Source: an uncultured Flavobacteriales bacterium (GTDB lineage Bacteria > Bacteroidota > Bacteroidia > Flavobacteriales_D > Sanyastnellaceae). From it: DNA of 14,597 bases. Positions 6,512-13,122 of the stretch are shown in pieces. The translations under genes were made by a program, and so were the position numbers. The DNA lies in assembly GCA_937967465.1 (NCBI GenBank), contig CALBSW010000074.1:1-14597 (forward strand), in the 5' to 3' direction. The notes under the pieces are model-generated. The model made no database searches. It worked only from the letters and a program-made list of their open reading frames with translations, and was not told where the DNA came from. Numbering within the stretch: position 1 is the first letter of the stretch; each line of letters starts with the position of its first letter.

Positions 6512-7942
6512 GTGAAGAGAAACGCCATTTCCGAATTGCTCGACACGGCTTTGGTCGGGCAGAATGTCACGGTTTGCGGTTGGGTTCGCACCTTCCGGAA
6601 CAACCAATTCCTGTCTGTCAACGATGGGTCCAGCTTGCAGAATCTGCAGTTGGTCATCGACCGGGAAAACACGGATGAAGCTTTGCTGAAGCGCCTGGCC
6701 ACGGGTGCAGCCGTCCGGGCAGAAGGCACGCTGGTCGAGAGCCAAGGCTCGGGCCAAGCCACTGAGGTGGACGTGACCAGCATCGAGGTGCTCGGCGACG
6801 CCGACCCCGAGGTGTACCCCATCCAGATGAAGCGGCACACGATGGAATTCCTCCGTGAAAAGGCCCATCTGCGTTTCCGCACAAGCACCTTCAATGCCGT
6901 CTTCCGCTTGCGCCACGGCTTGCAGTACGCCATCCACGAGTACTTCGACCAGGCTGGATTCTACATGCTCCACACGCCGATCATCACCGGCAGCGATGCT
7001 GAGGGGGCGGGCGAAATGTTCCAGGTCACCACGCTCAACCTCGACGAGGTGCCGAAGACGGAAGAGGGTGCGGTGGACCACAGCGAAGACTTTTTCGGCA
7101 AGCCATCCAACCTCACCGTGAGCGGCCAGTTGGAGGCGGAGCTTGGCGCGATGGCGCTGGGCAAGGTCTACACCTTCGGACCGACGTTCCGCGCGGAAAA
7201 CAGCAACACGTCCCGTCACCTCGCCGAGTTCTGGATGATCGAGCCGGAGGTGGCATTCAACGATTTGACCGACAACATGGACCTCGCCGAAGACTGCCTC
7301 CGGTTCGTCCTGACCAAGGTTCTGGAGCGCTTCCCGGCGGAGTTGGAATTCCTGGCCAAGCGCGAGGCGGACATCGAAAAGCAGCTCCCGGCCGACCAGC
7401 GCAACGAGATGGGGCTGATTGAGCGCCTTCGGTTCGTCACGGAAAACCCCTTCGTGCGCATTACCTACACCGAGGCCATCGATTTGCTCCGCAACTCGAA
7501 GCCGTTCAAGAAGAAGAAGTTCAAGTACCCGGTGGAGTGGGGCATCGACCTCCAAAGCGAACATGAGCGTTGGCTGGTCGAGAAGAAGTTCAAGCAGCCT
7601 GTCATCCTGACGGATTACCCGGCCGAGATCAAGGCCTTCTACATGCGGGCCAACGACGACGGCAAGACCGTGGCTGCCATGGACGTACTCGTTCCGGGCA
7701 TTGGCGAGCTGATTGGTGGAAGCCAGCGGGAAGAGCGTCTGGACATGCTGCAGAAGAAGTGCGCCGATTTCGACATCCCGGAAGACCACGTGTGGTGGTA
7801 CCTCGACACCCGCCGCTTCGGAACCGCGCCGCATGCCGGCTTTGGCATGGGTTTTGAAAGGTTGGTCATGTTCGCCACCGGCATGACGAACATCCGCGAC
7901 GTGATCCCCTTCCCGAGGACACCCCAGAACGCGGAGTTCTGA
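6512..7942 (+). CDS. asnS: Asparagine--tRNA ligase
   Basis: A class IIb aminoacyl-tRNA synthetase that charges tRNA-Asn with asparagine in the cytoplasm; 476 residues, a normal length. Residues about 17-95 form the OB-fold anticodon-binding domain (VTVCGWVRTFRNNQFLSVND). Motif 1 falls near FNAVFRLRHGLQYAIHEYF (127-145). Motif 2 is FRAENSNTSRHLAEFWMIEPE (226-246), where the SNTSRHLAEFW sequence marks AsnRS rather than AspRS. Motif 3 is HAGFGMGFERLVMFATGMTN (441-460) followed by IRDVIPFPR. ATP and amino-acid site blocks TPIITGSDAEGAGEMF (155-170) and GIGELIGGSQREER (396-409) are intact. The start is GTG at 6512: the frame stays open far upstream, but those codons lie over the ABC gene and have no homology, whereas KRNAISELL is a normal AsnRS beginning. 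It sits 19 bases after the ABC ATPase and 36 before rpoN. Confidence 0.97.
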   Translation: MKRNAISELLDTALVGQNVTVCGWVRTFRNNQFLSVNDGSSLQNLQLVIDRENTDEALLKRLATGAAVRAEGTLVESQGSGQATEVDVTSIEVLGDADPEVYPIQMKRHTMEFLREKAHLRFRTSTFNAVFRLRHGLQYAIHEYFDQAGFYMLHTPIITGSDAEGAGEMFQVTTLNLDEVPKTEEGAVDHSEDFFGKPSNLTVSGQLEAELGAMALGKVYTFGPTFRAENSNTSRHLAEFWMIEPEVAFNDLTDNMDLAEDCLRFVLTKVLERFPAELEFLAKREADIEKQLPADQRNEMGLIERLRFVTENPFVRITYTEAIDLLRNSKPFKKKKFKYPVEWGIDLQSEHERWLVEKKFKQPVILTDYPAEIKAFYMRANDDGKTVAAMDVLVPGIGELIGGSQREERLDMLQKKCADFDIPEDHVWWYLDTRRFGTAPHAGFGMGFERLVMFATGMTNIRDVIPFPRTPQNAEF

Positions 7943-7978
7943 ATGGTTCGCGGCGGCGTCACCGCGTGAAACTCCAGT

Positions 7979-9427
7979 ATGCTCAAGCAAAGCCTCCAAC
8001 AAAAGCTCCAGCAGAAGCTGAGTCCCCAGCAGATTCAGCTGATGAAGCTGTTGCAGGTGCCGACGCTGGAATTGGAGGCGCGCATCAAGGAGGAGCTGGA
8101 GGCGAACCCCGCACTGGAAGAAGGGCGAGAGGAGCGGGATGAATTCGACCAGGCTGACGGGCTCGATGATGACCGTGGAGAGGTCCGGGACGATTTCGAC
8201 TTTGACGCCTACCTCGACGACCCCACACCGAGCTACCGCTATTCGGTCAACAACCACCGTGAGGAGGAAGACCGTGACTTGCCCTTCGGTGCGGGAGAAA
8301 CGTTCGCCGAACGGTTGACCGCCCAGATTGGGTTGCAGCCCGTCACCGACCGCCAGCGTCTGCTGGCCTCGTTTCTGATCGGAAACCTGGACGAAGCGGG
8401 GTACCTCCGGCGGGACCTCTATTCCATCAGCTCGGACCTCGCTTTCGGGCAGGGCATCGAGGTGGAGGAGGAAGAGTTGGAGTCCGTGTTGCACATCGTA
8501 CACGATTTGGACCCGGCTGGGGTGGGTGCCCGAGACCTTCAGGAATGTCTGCTCTTGCAGGTGGACCGCAAGCTCGAGTCGGCTCCGGAGGATGCGTCGC
8601 TTCAGCTGGCCCGCAGGATGTTGGCCGAGCAGTTCGACGCCTTCACCAAGAAGCACTACGACAAGTTGATCTCCCGGCTGGAAGTCGAGGAGGAGGCACT
8701 GAAAGAAGCCGTTGAAGAAGTGACGCGACTCAACCCGAAACCGGGCAACAGCGGGTCGGACGCATCCCGCGTCATCCAGGCGGTCGTGCCGGATTTCCAG
8801 GTGACCGTGGAAGACGATGAACTCCGCCTTCAGATCAACGGCAGAAACGCCCCGGAGCTCCGCGTTTCCAATGAATATCGGGAGATGATGGCCGGCTATG
8901 CCGCGGCGAAGAAGCACGACAAGGCGCAAAAGGAAGCGATCACGTTCGTCAAGCGGAAAGTCGATGCGGCCAAGTGGTTCATCGACGCCATCAACCAACG
9001 GCGCAACACCTTGCGGCTCACCATGGAGGCCATTCTCCAGCACCAGCAGGCGTACTTCCTGACGGGCGACGAGACCCAGCTGAAGCCCATGATCCTCAAG
9101 GACATCGCGGACATCATTGGGATGGACATCAGCACGGTGTCGCGGGTGGCCAATTCCAAGTATGTCCAGACCCCATACGGCACATTCCTACTGAAGACGT
9201 TGTTCAGCGAATCGCTCACCACGGAAAGTGGGGAAGAGGTGTCCACCCGCGAGGTCAAGAAGATCCTCGAGGAAGCCGTCGGCGAGGAGGACAAGCGCAA
9301 GCCGCTGAGTGACGAGAAGCTGATGAAGGTGCTTCAGGACAAGGGCTACAAAATCGCCCGACGGACCGTTGCGAAATACCGCGAGCAACTCGGCATTCCC
9401 GTGGCCCGCTTGAGAAAGGAGCTTTGA
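7979..9427 (+). CDS. rpoN: RNA polymerase sigma-54 factor
   Basis: A 482-residue alternative sigma factor that recognises -24/-12 promoters and needs an AAA+ activator to open DNA. Region I is Gln/Leu-rich (LKQSLQQKLQQKLSPQQIQL, 2-21, then LMKLLQVPTLELEARIKEEL) and contacts the activator. Region II is a long acidic linker (46-105). The core-binding domain spans about 107-300 (QIGLQPVTDRQRLLASFLIG and LHIVHDLDPAGVGARDLQEC). The -12-binding helix-turn-helix lies around LKDIADIIGMDISTVSRVAN (373-392). The RpoN box ARRTVAKYRE (460-469), which reads the -24 element, is perfect. Its place directly after asnS is an arrangement I recall from other Bacteroidota. By eye I found no -24/-12 site in this window, and no enhancer-binding activator gene is present, so its targets lie elsewhere. 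Confidence 0.97.
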   Translation: MLKQSLQQKLQQKLSPQQIQLMKLLQVPTLELEARIKEELEANPALEEGREERDEFDQADGLDDDRGEVRDDFDFDAYLDDPTPSYRYSVNNHREEEDRDLPFGAGETFAERLTAQIGLQPVTDRQRLLASFLIGNLDEAGYLRRDLYSISSDLAFGQGIEVEEEELESVLHIVHDLDPAGVGARDLQECLLLQVDRKLESAPEDASLQLARRMLAEQFDAFTKKHYDKLISRLEVEEEALKEAVEEVTRLNPKPGNSGSDASRVIQAVVPDFQVTVEDDELRLQINGRNAPELRVSNEYREMMAGYAAAKKHDKAQKEAITFVKRKVDAAKWFIDAINQRRNTLRLTMEAILQHQQAYFLTGDETQLKPMILKDIADIIGMDISTVSRVANSKYVQTPYGTFLLKTLFSESLTTESGEEVSTREVKKILEEAVGEEDKRKPLSDEKLMKVLQDKGYKIARRTVAKYREQLGIPVARLRKEL

Positions 9428-10041
9428 TGCGCGTCCTGGCCCTTCTCGTCTCGTACATCCTGCATCCCCTGTGGACCCCACTGATCGTCCTTGGATTGCT
9501 GTGGTGGTTGGATCCATGGCTCCGCCTGCAACCGGCGGTCATGCTCTACGTTGGCTCCGTATTTCTGATCAACGCACTGGCGCCGGCGGTGTCCATCTAC
9601 ATGCTGCACAAGCGGGGTGTCCTGGGCGACTTGGAGGTCAGTGAGCGGACAGAACGGCAGTGGCCTTTTCTGATCGTCCTGTTCTACCAGACGCTCGGTC
9701 TGTTTGCCTTGACCCGCCCAGGGGTGTACCTGCCGTCGGAGGTCCTGGGATTGGTGGTGGCCATGATGGCGTCCCTCGTGCTGGCATTGCTGGTCAACCG
9801 CCGGTTCAAGATGAGCATGCACTTGCTGGCCAACGGTGGCGCCTTTGGGGCCATCTGGGCCTTCAATCGGTTGCATGGCCTCGGCTTGGAGGCTTGGCTT
9901 CCCCTGGGATTTCTTCTCGCGGGCGTGGTGGGTTGGTCCCGAATGAAACTCGGCGTGCACACACCGGCTGAGCTGGCCGTGGGGTTCTTGGTGGGATTCG
10001 CGCTGATGCGCGCGGTGGTCGAATCGGGGTGGACCCTGTGA
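9427..10041 (+). CDS. PAP2-like integral membrane protein
   Basis: A 204-residue inner-membrane protein. Hydrophobic segments lie at about 3-27, 36-60, 79-97, 103-123, 133-149, 155-170 and 183-197, suggesting six or seven membrane helices. Two short patches recall phosphatidic-acid-phosphatase type 2 (PAP2) active-site motifs: KMSMH (128-132) where PSGH would stand, and SRMKLGVHTPAE (171-182), a version of SRxxxxxHxxxD with Glu in place of the last Asp. VSERTERQWP (71-80) recalls a conserved loop in Bacteroidota homologues, but the first PAP2 motif (KxxxxxxRP) is not clear. Lipid-phosphate phosphatase activity is therefore only a guess. The ATG overlaps the rpoN stop (TGATG at 9425-9429), so the two genes are almost certainly translated from one transcript. 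The stop lies 1 base from the convergent galE stop. Confidence 0.75.
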   Translation: MRVLALLVSYILHPLWTPLIVLGLLWWLDPWLRLQPAVMLYVGSVFLINALAPAVSIYMLHKRGVLGDLEVSERTERQWPFLIVLFYQTLGLFALTRPGVYLPSEVLGLVVAMMASLVLALLVNRRFKMSMHLLANGGAFGAIWAFNRLHGLGLEAWLPLGFLLAGVVGWSRMKLGVHTPAELAVGFLVGFALMRAVVESGWTL

Positions 10042-10064
10042 TTCAGCCCTCCTCGGACTGAATC
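10040..10064. terminator. Inverted repeat at the rpoN-block / galE convergent junction
   Basis: GATTCAG (10040-10046) and CTGAATC (10058-10064) are perfect 7-bp complements around an 11-base loop. The left arm carries part of the membrane-protein stop and the whole galE stop. No T-tract is present. It is a possible bidirectional terminator for two genes with only one base between them. Confidence 0.35.
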
Positions 10065-11080
10065 TGCTGCTGCCAGCGCCAAGCGTCGGCCAGGCTCGTT
10101 TTCAGGTCGCGGCGGGTGGACCAACCCAGCATGCGTTTGGCCTTGGAGGGGTCAGCATGGATGGCGGTGACATCGCCTGGACGACGGGGCCCCATCGTGT
10201 ATGGCACGCGCAGCCCGGTGGCCTCTTCAAATCCGTGAATCACGTCCAATACGCTCGACCCCTGTCCGGTCCCGAGGTTGAATGTGTCGATGGCGCCGGG
10301 GTGCGCTTCCAACCACTGAAGGGCGGCCACGTGCGCTTCGGCCAGGTCACAGACGTGGAGGTAATCGCGAATGCACGTGCCATCGGGGGTGGGGTAATCG
10401 TCTCCGAAGACCGTCAGCGGTGGCCGCAATCCCGCGACCGATTGCGTCAGGTACGGAACGAGGTTGGTCGGGGTGCCGAGGGGCAATTCGCCAATGTGGG
10501 CGGACGGATGGGCCCCGATCGGATTGAAGTAGCGCAGCACGGCCACGCCCAAGTGGCCTTCCGCAGCCGCATGGCCATCGTGGAGCAGGCGCTCGCAAGC
10601 CTGCTTGGTGTAGCCATAGGGAGAGGCTGCCGGTAGGATGGGGGCCGTTTCATCCACCGGGGAGCGCTCGGCCTCACCGTACACCGTGCAGGAGCTGCTG
10701 AACACCACGTTGGACACGCCGTGGGCGCGCAATTGGGCGAGCAGCCGTGCGGTTCCGCCGATGTTGTTGTCGAAGTACCGCTCGGGGTCGCGGGTGCTGT
10801 CCCCCACGGATTTGTCGGCTGCGAAATGGATGGCACCGGCAAACGGCGCATGGAACACCGGGGCCATGGCTTCGGCGTCGCCACAATCCACCGTCCAGAG
10901 TTCGACTTCGGTTCCGGTGATCTTCTCCACACCGGTGCGCACGGATTCTCGGCTGTTCCGGAGGTCGTCCACCAGGACCGGGGTGTAGCCGGATTCGTGC
11001 AGGGCAACCGCAGTGTGCGATCCGATGAAGCCCGCTCCTCCCGTGACGAGAATGCGCGGTCTTGGGGAGGTCTGGGCCAT
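10043..11080 (-). CDS. galE: UDP-glucose 4-epimerase
   Basis: A 345-residue NAD-dependent short-chain dehydrogenase-type epimerase that interconverts UDP-glucose and UDP-galactose (possibly the GlcNAc/GalNAc pair) for polysaccharide and glycolipid synthesis. The Rossmann loop TGGAGFIGSH is at 13-22, AGAIHFAADKSVGDS at 81-95, the catalytic region SSSCTVYGEAERSPVDE at 128-144, and YxxxK as Tyr155/Lys159 in SPYGYTK. Substrate-site blocks are LRYFNPIGAHPSAHIGE (182-198), TPDGTCIRDYLHVCDLAEAH (231-250) and FNLGTGQG (267-274). The start is ATG at 11078-11080 (MAQTSPRPRILVTGG); an in-frame extension to 11155 would overlap the divergent gene and has no homology. The promoter region is shared with the Hpt gene; GATATTTG at 11083-11090 on the minus strand is a one-mismatch -7 box just before the start. 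Confidence 0.96.
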   Translation of the reverse strand: MAQTSPRPRILVTGGAGFIGSHTAVALHESGYTPVLVDDLRNSRESVRTGVEKITGTEVELWTVDCGDAEAMAPVFHAPFAGAIHFAADKSVGDSTRDPERYFDNNIGGTARLLAQLRAHGVSNVVFSSSCTVYGEAERSPVDETAPILPAASPYGYTKQACERLLHDGHAAAEGHLGVAVLRYFNPIGAHPSAHIGELPLGTPTNLVPYLTQSVAGLRPPLTVFGDDYPTPDGTCIRDYLHVCDLAEAHVAALQWLEAHPGAIDTFNLGTGQGSSVLDVIHGFEEATGLRVPYTMGPRRPGDVTAIHADPSKAKRMLGWSTRRDLKTSLADAWRWQQQIQSEEG

Positions 11081-11153
11081 GCCCAAATATCGGTAACCTT
11101 TTCCCGCAACGGCGCGTATGTACCCCATCGGAAAACGATTCCAGCCGTTCAAC

Positions 11154-11585
11154 ATGCCCTCCGCGCACTACAACCTCGACTACCTCCAGCAGGTGTTCCA
11201 AGGCAACGATGCCATGGTCCACCGCATTCTGGATTCGTTTGAGGAGCAAGTGCCTGCCTATTTCGCAGAAATGGACAAGCGGTGGCATGAAGGCCGATGG
11301 CAGGACATTCATCCCCTCGCTCACAAAGCGAAAAGCAGCATCGGCATGCTCGGCATGACGGCGCTTCTGGAGCATGTCGTGCACATCGAGAAGATCTCCC
11401 GAACTGCAGCCGAGCCGGCCGACATGCGGGATCGATTGGACCAGGCTCGAACCCTGTTGGACCTCGCTCTCGATGCCATGCGCCGAGATCGGGCGGGCCA
11501 AGCAGGCGGCCGTGCTGGAATGGAGGGGCTGTCTCCGCCGACATCCGAGTCGCGCCGCACCCGAAGGCGGCTTCGCCGGGCGTGA
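11154..11585 (+). CDS. Orphan Hpt (histidine phosphotransfer) domain protein
   Basis: A small protein of 143 residues from ATG 11154, consisting of one Hpt four-helix-bundle domain (residues about 6-110) and a tail. The signature is HPLAHKAKSSIGMLGM (53-68); His57 should be the phosphorylated residue, followed by the Lys/Ser helix typical of Hpt modules. YNLDYLQQVFQGNDAMVHRI (6-25) is the usual first helix in Bacteroidota homologues. Such proteins relay phosphate between receiver domains in multistep two-component systems, but no histidine kinase or response regulator is encoded nearby. Residues 112-143 form a Gly/Ser/Arg-rich tail ending SRRTRRRLRRA, strongly basic and outside the domain. 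ATG 11118 would add 12 residues (MYPIGKRFQPFN); I prefer 11154 because it puts the helix near the N terminus and leaves 73 bases for divergent promoters with galE. Confidence 0.82.
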   Translation: MPSAHYNLDYLQQVFQGNDAMVHRILDSFEEQVPAYFAEMDKRWHEGRWQDIHPLAHKAKSSIGMLGMTALLEHVVHIEKISRTAAEPADMRDRLDQARTLLDLALDAMRRDRAGQAGGRAGMEGLSPPTSESRRTRRRLRRA

Positions 11586-11626
11586 TTTCCCCCTTGTACA
11601 TCGGACCAGAGGCCGGCGCTGGCCTG

Positions 11627-11635
11627 TATCTTGTG
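11627..11635 (+). promoter_or_regulatory. Degenerate -7-like box ahead of the DUF4301 gene
   Basis: TATCTTGTG resembles the common Bacteroidota form TATCTTTG and ends 4 bases before the preferred GTG start at 11640. The wording around it (CTT..GCGG then GTG) parallels the asnS start. The match is imperfect and no -33 element is seen, so this is weak support. Confidence 0.25.
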
Positions 11636-11639
11636 CGGC

Positions 11640-13058
11640 GTGTCCGCCAAGGTGCCACCTGACTTGTTGAATGCCGCCATGGCCCATGGTTTGTCCGCCC
11701 AGGAGGTGGAACGCCAATGGTTGCGGTTGCAAGGAACCCCGAACCACTGTCGGCCCGACGCGCCGTGCACCTTGGGCTCTGGCATCTTGAGGCTTCAAGC
11801 GTCGGAATTGGACCATTGGGCTGAGCGAGGTGCAGGATTGTCTCCGGACGATGTGATGCGCTTCATTCCCGCCAGCGGCGCTGCCACCCGCATGTTCAAG
11901 GCGCTCTTGGCCAAGGATCCCGACTCCATGGCCCAAATGGAAGCGCGCTGGGCTGAGTTCCCCTTTCAGGACGATGCAGAGGCGAGTGGCCCTTGCGAGA
12001 CTGTCGCGCAGAAGTGGTCGGCCCTCATGGAGCGGTTGGCGCTCCAGCATCGGCCCAAGGGAGCCATCCCGTTTCATCGGGAGGCCCACGGGGTGGAGAC
12101 GGCCTTTGAGACGCAGCTCGGAGAATGGGCTGAGACCCTCGAAACGGGAGTGGCGCCCCTGCATTTCACCCTTCCTGCGCGGGGGTTTGATGAGGTCTGG
12201 GCCACCACGTCGGCCGCAGCCGCGTTGCGTGGGGTGGACTGTACGGCCTCGATACAGAATCCCAAGACGGATACGCTGGCCTTGGATGAGCGCGGAAGGC
12301 CCTTCATGACGGCGGAAGGCCCATTGTTTCGCCCCGGCGGGCACGGCGCACTGTTGCACAACCTGCAAGCATTGGCGGAGACCCACCCCGGCCGGCTCAT
12401 CTCGATCAAAAACATCGACAACGTGAGGCCACGTGCAGCATGGCCGTCCGTGTTGCCTTGGCGGCGTGCCCTGCTCGGGCTTGCGAAGTCCGTCGTCGAG
12501 GCGCGGAATGGCGCCTTGGAAGCGCTCGAAGCAGGGGATGCCACGCCAGCCAGCCAGTGGTTGGAGCGGTGGCCTGGTCGACAGCGGGACGCGCTGCCTA
12601 AGGACCTGAACGCGTTGCGCACCGCACTGGATCGGCCCCTGGTCGTGGCGGGCATGGTGCGGAACGAGGGAGAACCCGGAGGCGGTCCGTTCTGGGTCCG
12701 CGATGACGAAGGCGTGCTGCGCGCCCAGATTGTAGAGTCGTCCGAAATGGACAGCCGCGATGCCGATGTCCGAAGGGCATTGGCCAACGCCACCCACTTC
12801 AACCCGGTGGACCTGGTCTGCGGCCTGTGCGATGCATCCGGTCGGGCTTACGATTTGACCCAGTACGTGGACGGCAGTCGCGACTTTTTGGTGTCCAAGA
12901 GTCACCAGGGCCGCCCTTTGCGGGGTCTCGAGCATCCCGGCCTCTGGAATGGGGGCATGGGCCGTTGGAATACCGTGTTTGTCGAGGTGGATCCCGCCAC
13001 ATTTGCACCGGTCAAAACGGTGTTCGACCTGCTTCGTCCGGCGCACCGCGCCATCTGA
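11640..13058 (+). CDS. DUF4301 family protein (possible NDP-sugar pyrophosphorylase-like fold)
   Basis: A 472-residue cytoplasmic protein that I recognise as DUF4301, a Bacteroidota-enriched family with no established function. Hallmarks (residue 1 = GTG 11640) are MRFIPASGAATRMFKALLAK (73-92), FRPGGHGALLHNLQAL (230-245), ISIKNIDNVRP (254-264), GGPFWVRDDEGVLRAQIVES (348-367), THFNPVDLVCG (385-395), SKSHQGRPLRGLEHPGLWNG (419-438) and FVEVDPATFAPVKTVFDLLRP (447-467). Their order resembles that of UDP-sugar pyrophosphorylases: a GTRM-like nucleotide loop, a GHG..L loop, an N.DN metal site and a late FNxxxL block. A nucleotidyltransferase fold is my inference. The start is uncertain: TTG 11631, GTG 11640 or ATG 11679. 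GTG is preferred because a -7-like box lies just upstream. It lies 54 bases after the Hpt gene on the same strand. Confidence 0.85.
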   Translation: MSAKVPPDLLNAAMAHGLSAQEVERQWLRLQGTPNHCRPDAPCTLGSGILRLQASELDHWAERGAGLSPDDVMRFIPASGAATRMFKALLAKDPDSMAQMEARWAEFPFQDDAEASGPCETVAQKWSALMERLALQHRPKGAIPFHREAHGVETAFETQLGEWAETLETGVAPLHFTLPARGFDEVWATTSAAAALRGVDCTASIQNPKTDTLALDERGRPFMTAEGPLFRPGGHGALLHNLQALAETHPGRLISIKNIDNVRPRAAWPSVLPWRRALLGLAKSVVEARNGALEALEAGDATPASQWLERWPGRQRDALPKDLNALRTALDRPLVVAGMVRNEGEPGGGPFWVRDDEGVLRAQIVESSEMDSRDADVRRALANATHFNPVDLVCGLCDASGRAYDLTQYVDGSRDFLVSKSHQGRPLRGLEHPGLWNGGMGRWNTVFVEVDPATFAPVKTVFDLLRPAHRAI

Positions 13059-13067
13059 GGCCCCAAC

Positions 13068-13099
13068 AAAAAAGGGCCGCCCCTCGAAAGGGACGGCCC
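13068..13099 (-). terminator. Intrinsic terminator between DUF4301 and the secreted-protein gene
   Basis: The stem pairs GGGCCG with CGGCCC (6 bp), then, after one C/A mismatch, CCCT with AGGG around a CGAA tetraloop (13074-13099). On the minus strand it is followed directly by six U (A-run 13068-13073), the classic rho-independent form. It ends the secreted-protein gene whose stop is at 13123-13125. The same stem could also slow plus-strand transcripts leaving DUF4301. Confidence 0.85.
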
Positions 13100-13122
13100 A
13101 AATGTTGCCTGGAAGGGGTGGA

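Noticed and set aside
6392..9043. 883-codon open frame on the minus strand
   Set aside because: It covers asnS and much of rpoN in antisense, crossing gene boundaries. Both sense genes carry complete family motifs, and the antisense product has none.
10201..10220. Possible sigma-54 promoter (TGGCACG) within galE
   Set aside because: The -24-like TGGCACG is followed by GCCC rather than TTGC at the -12 position, and it lies inside a coding sequence. No other convincing -24/-12 pair was seen.
11610..11625. Small AGGCC/GGCCT inverted repeat between Hpt and DUF4301
   Set aside because: Five base pairs with a six-base loop and no T-run; too common in GC-rich sequence to call a terminator.
10674..13046. 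790-codon open frame on the minus strand
   Set aside because: It runs antisense through DUF4301 and Hpt and over the 5' part of galE in another frame. It has no recognisable domain, while three real genes occupy the space.
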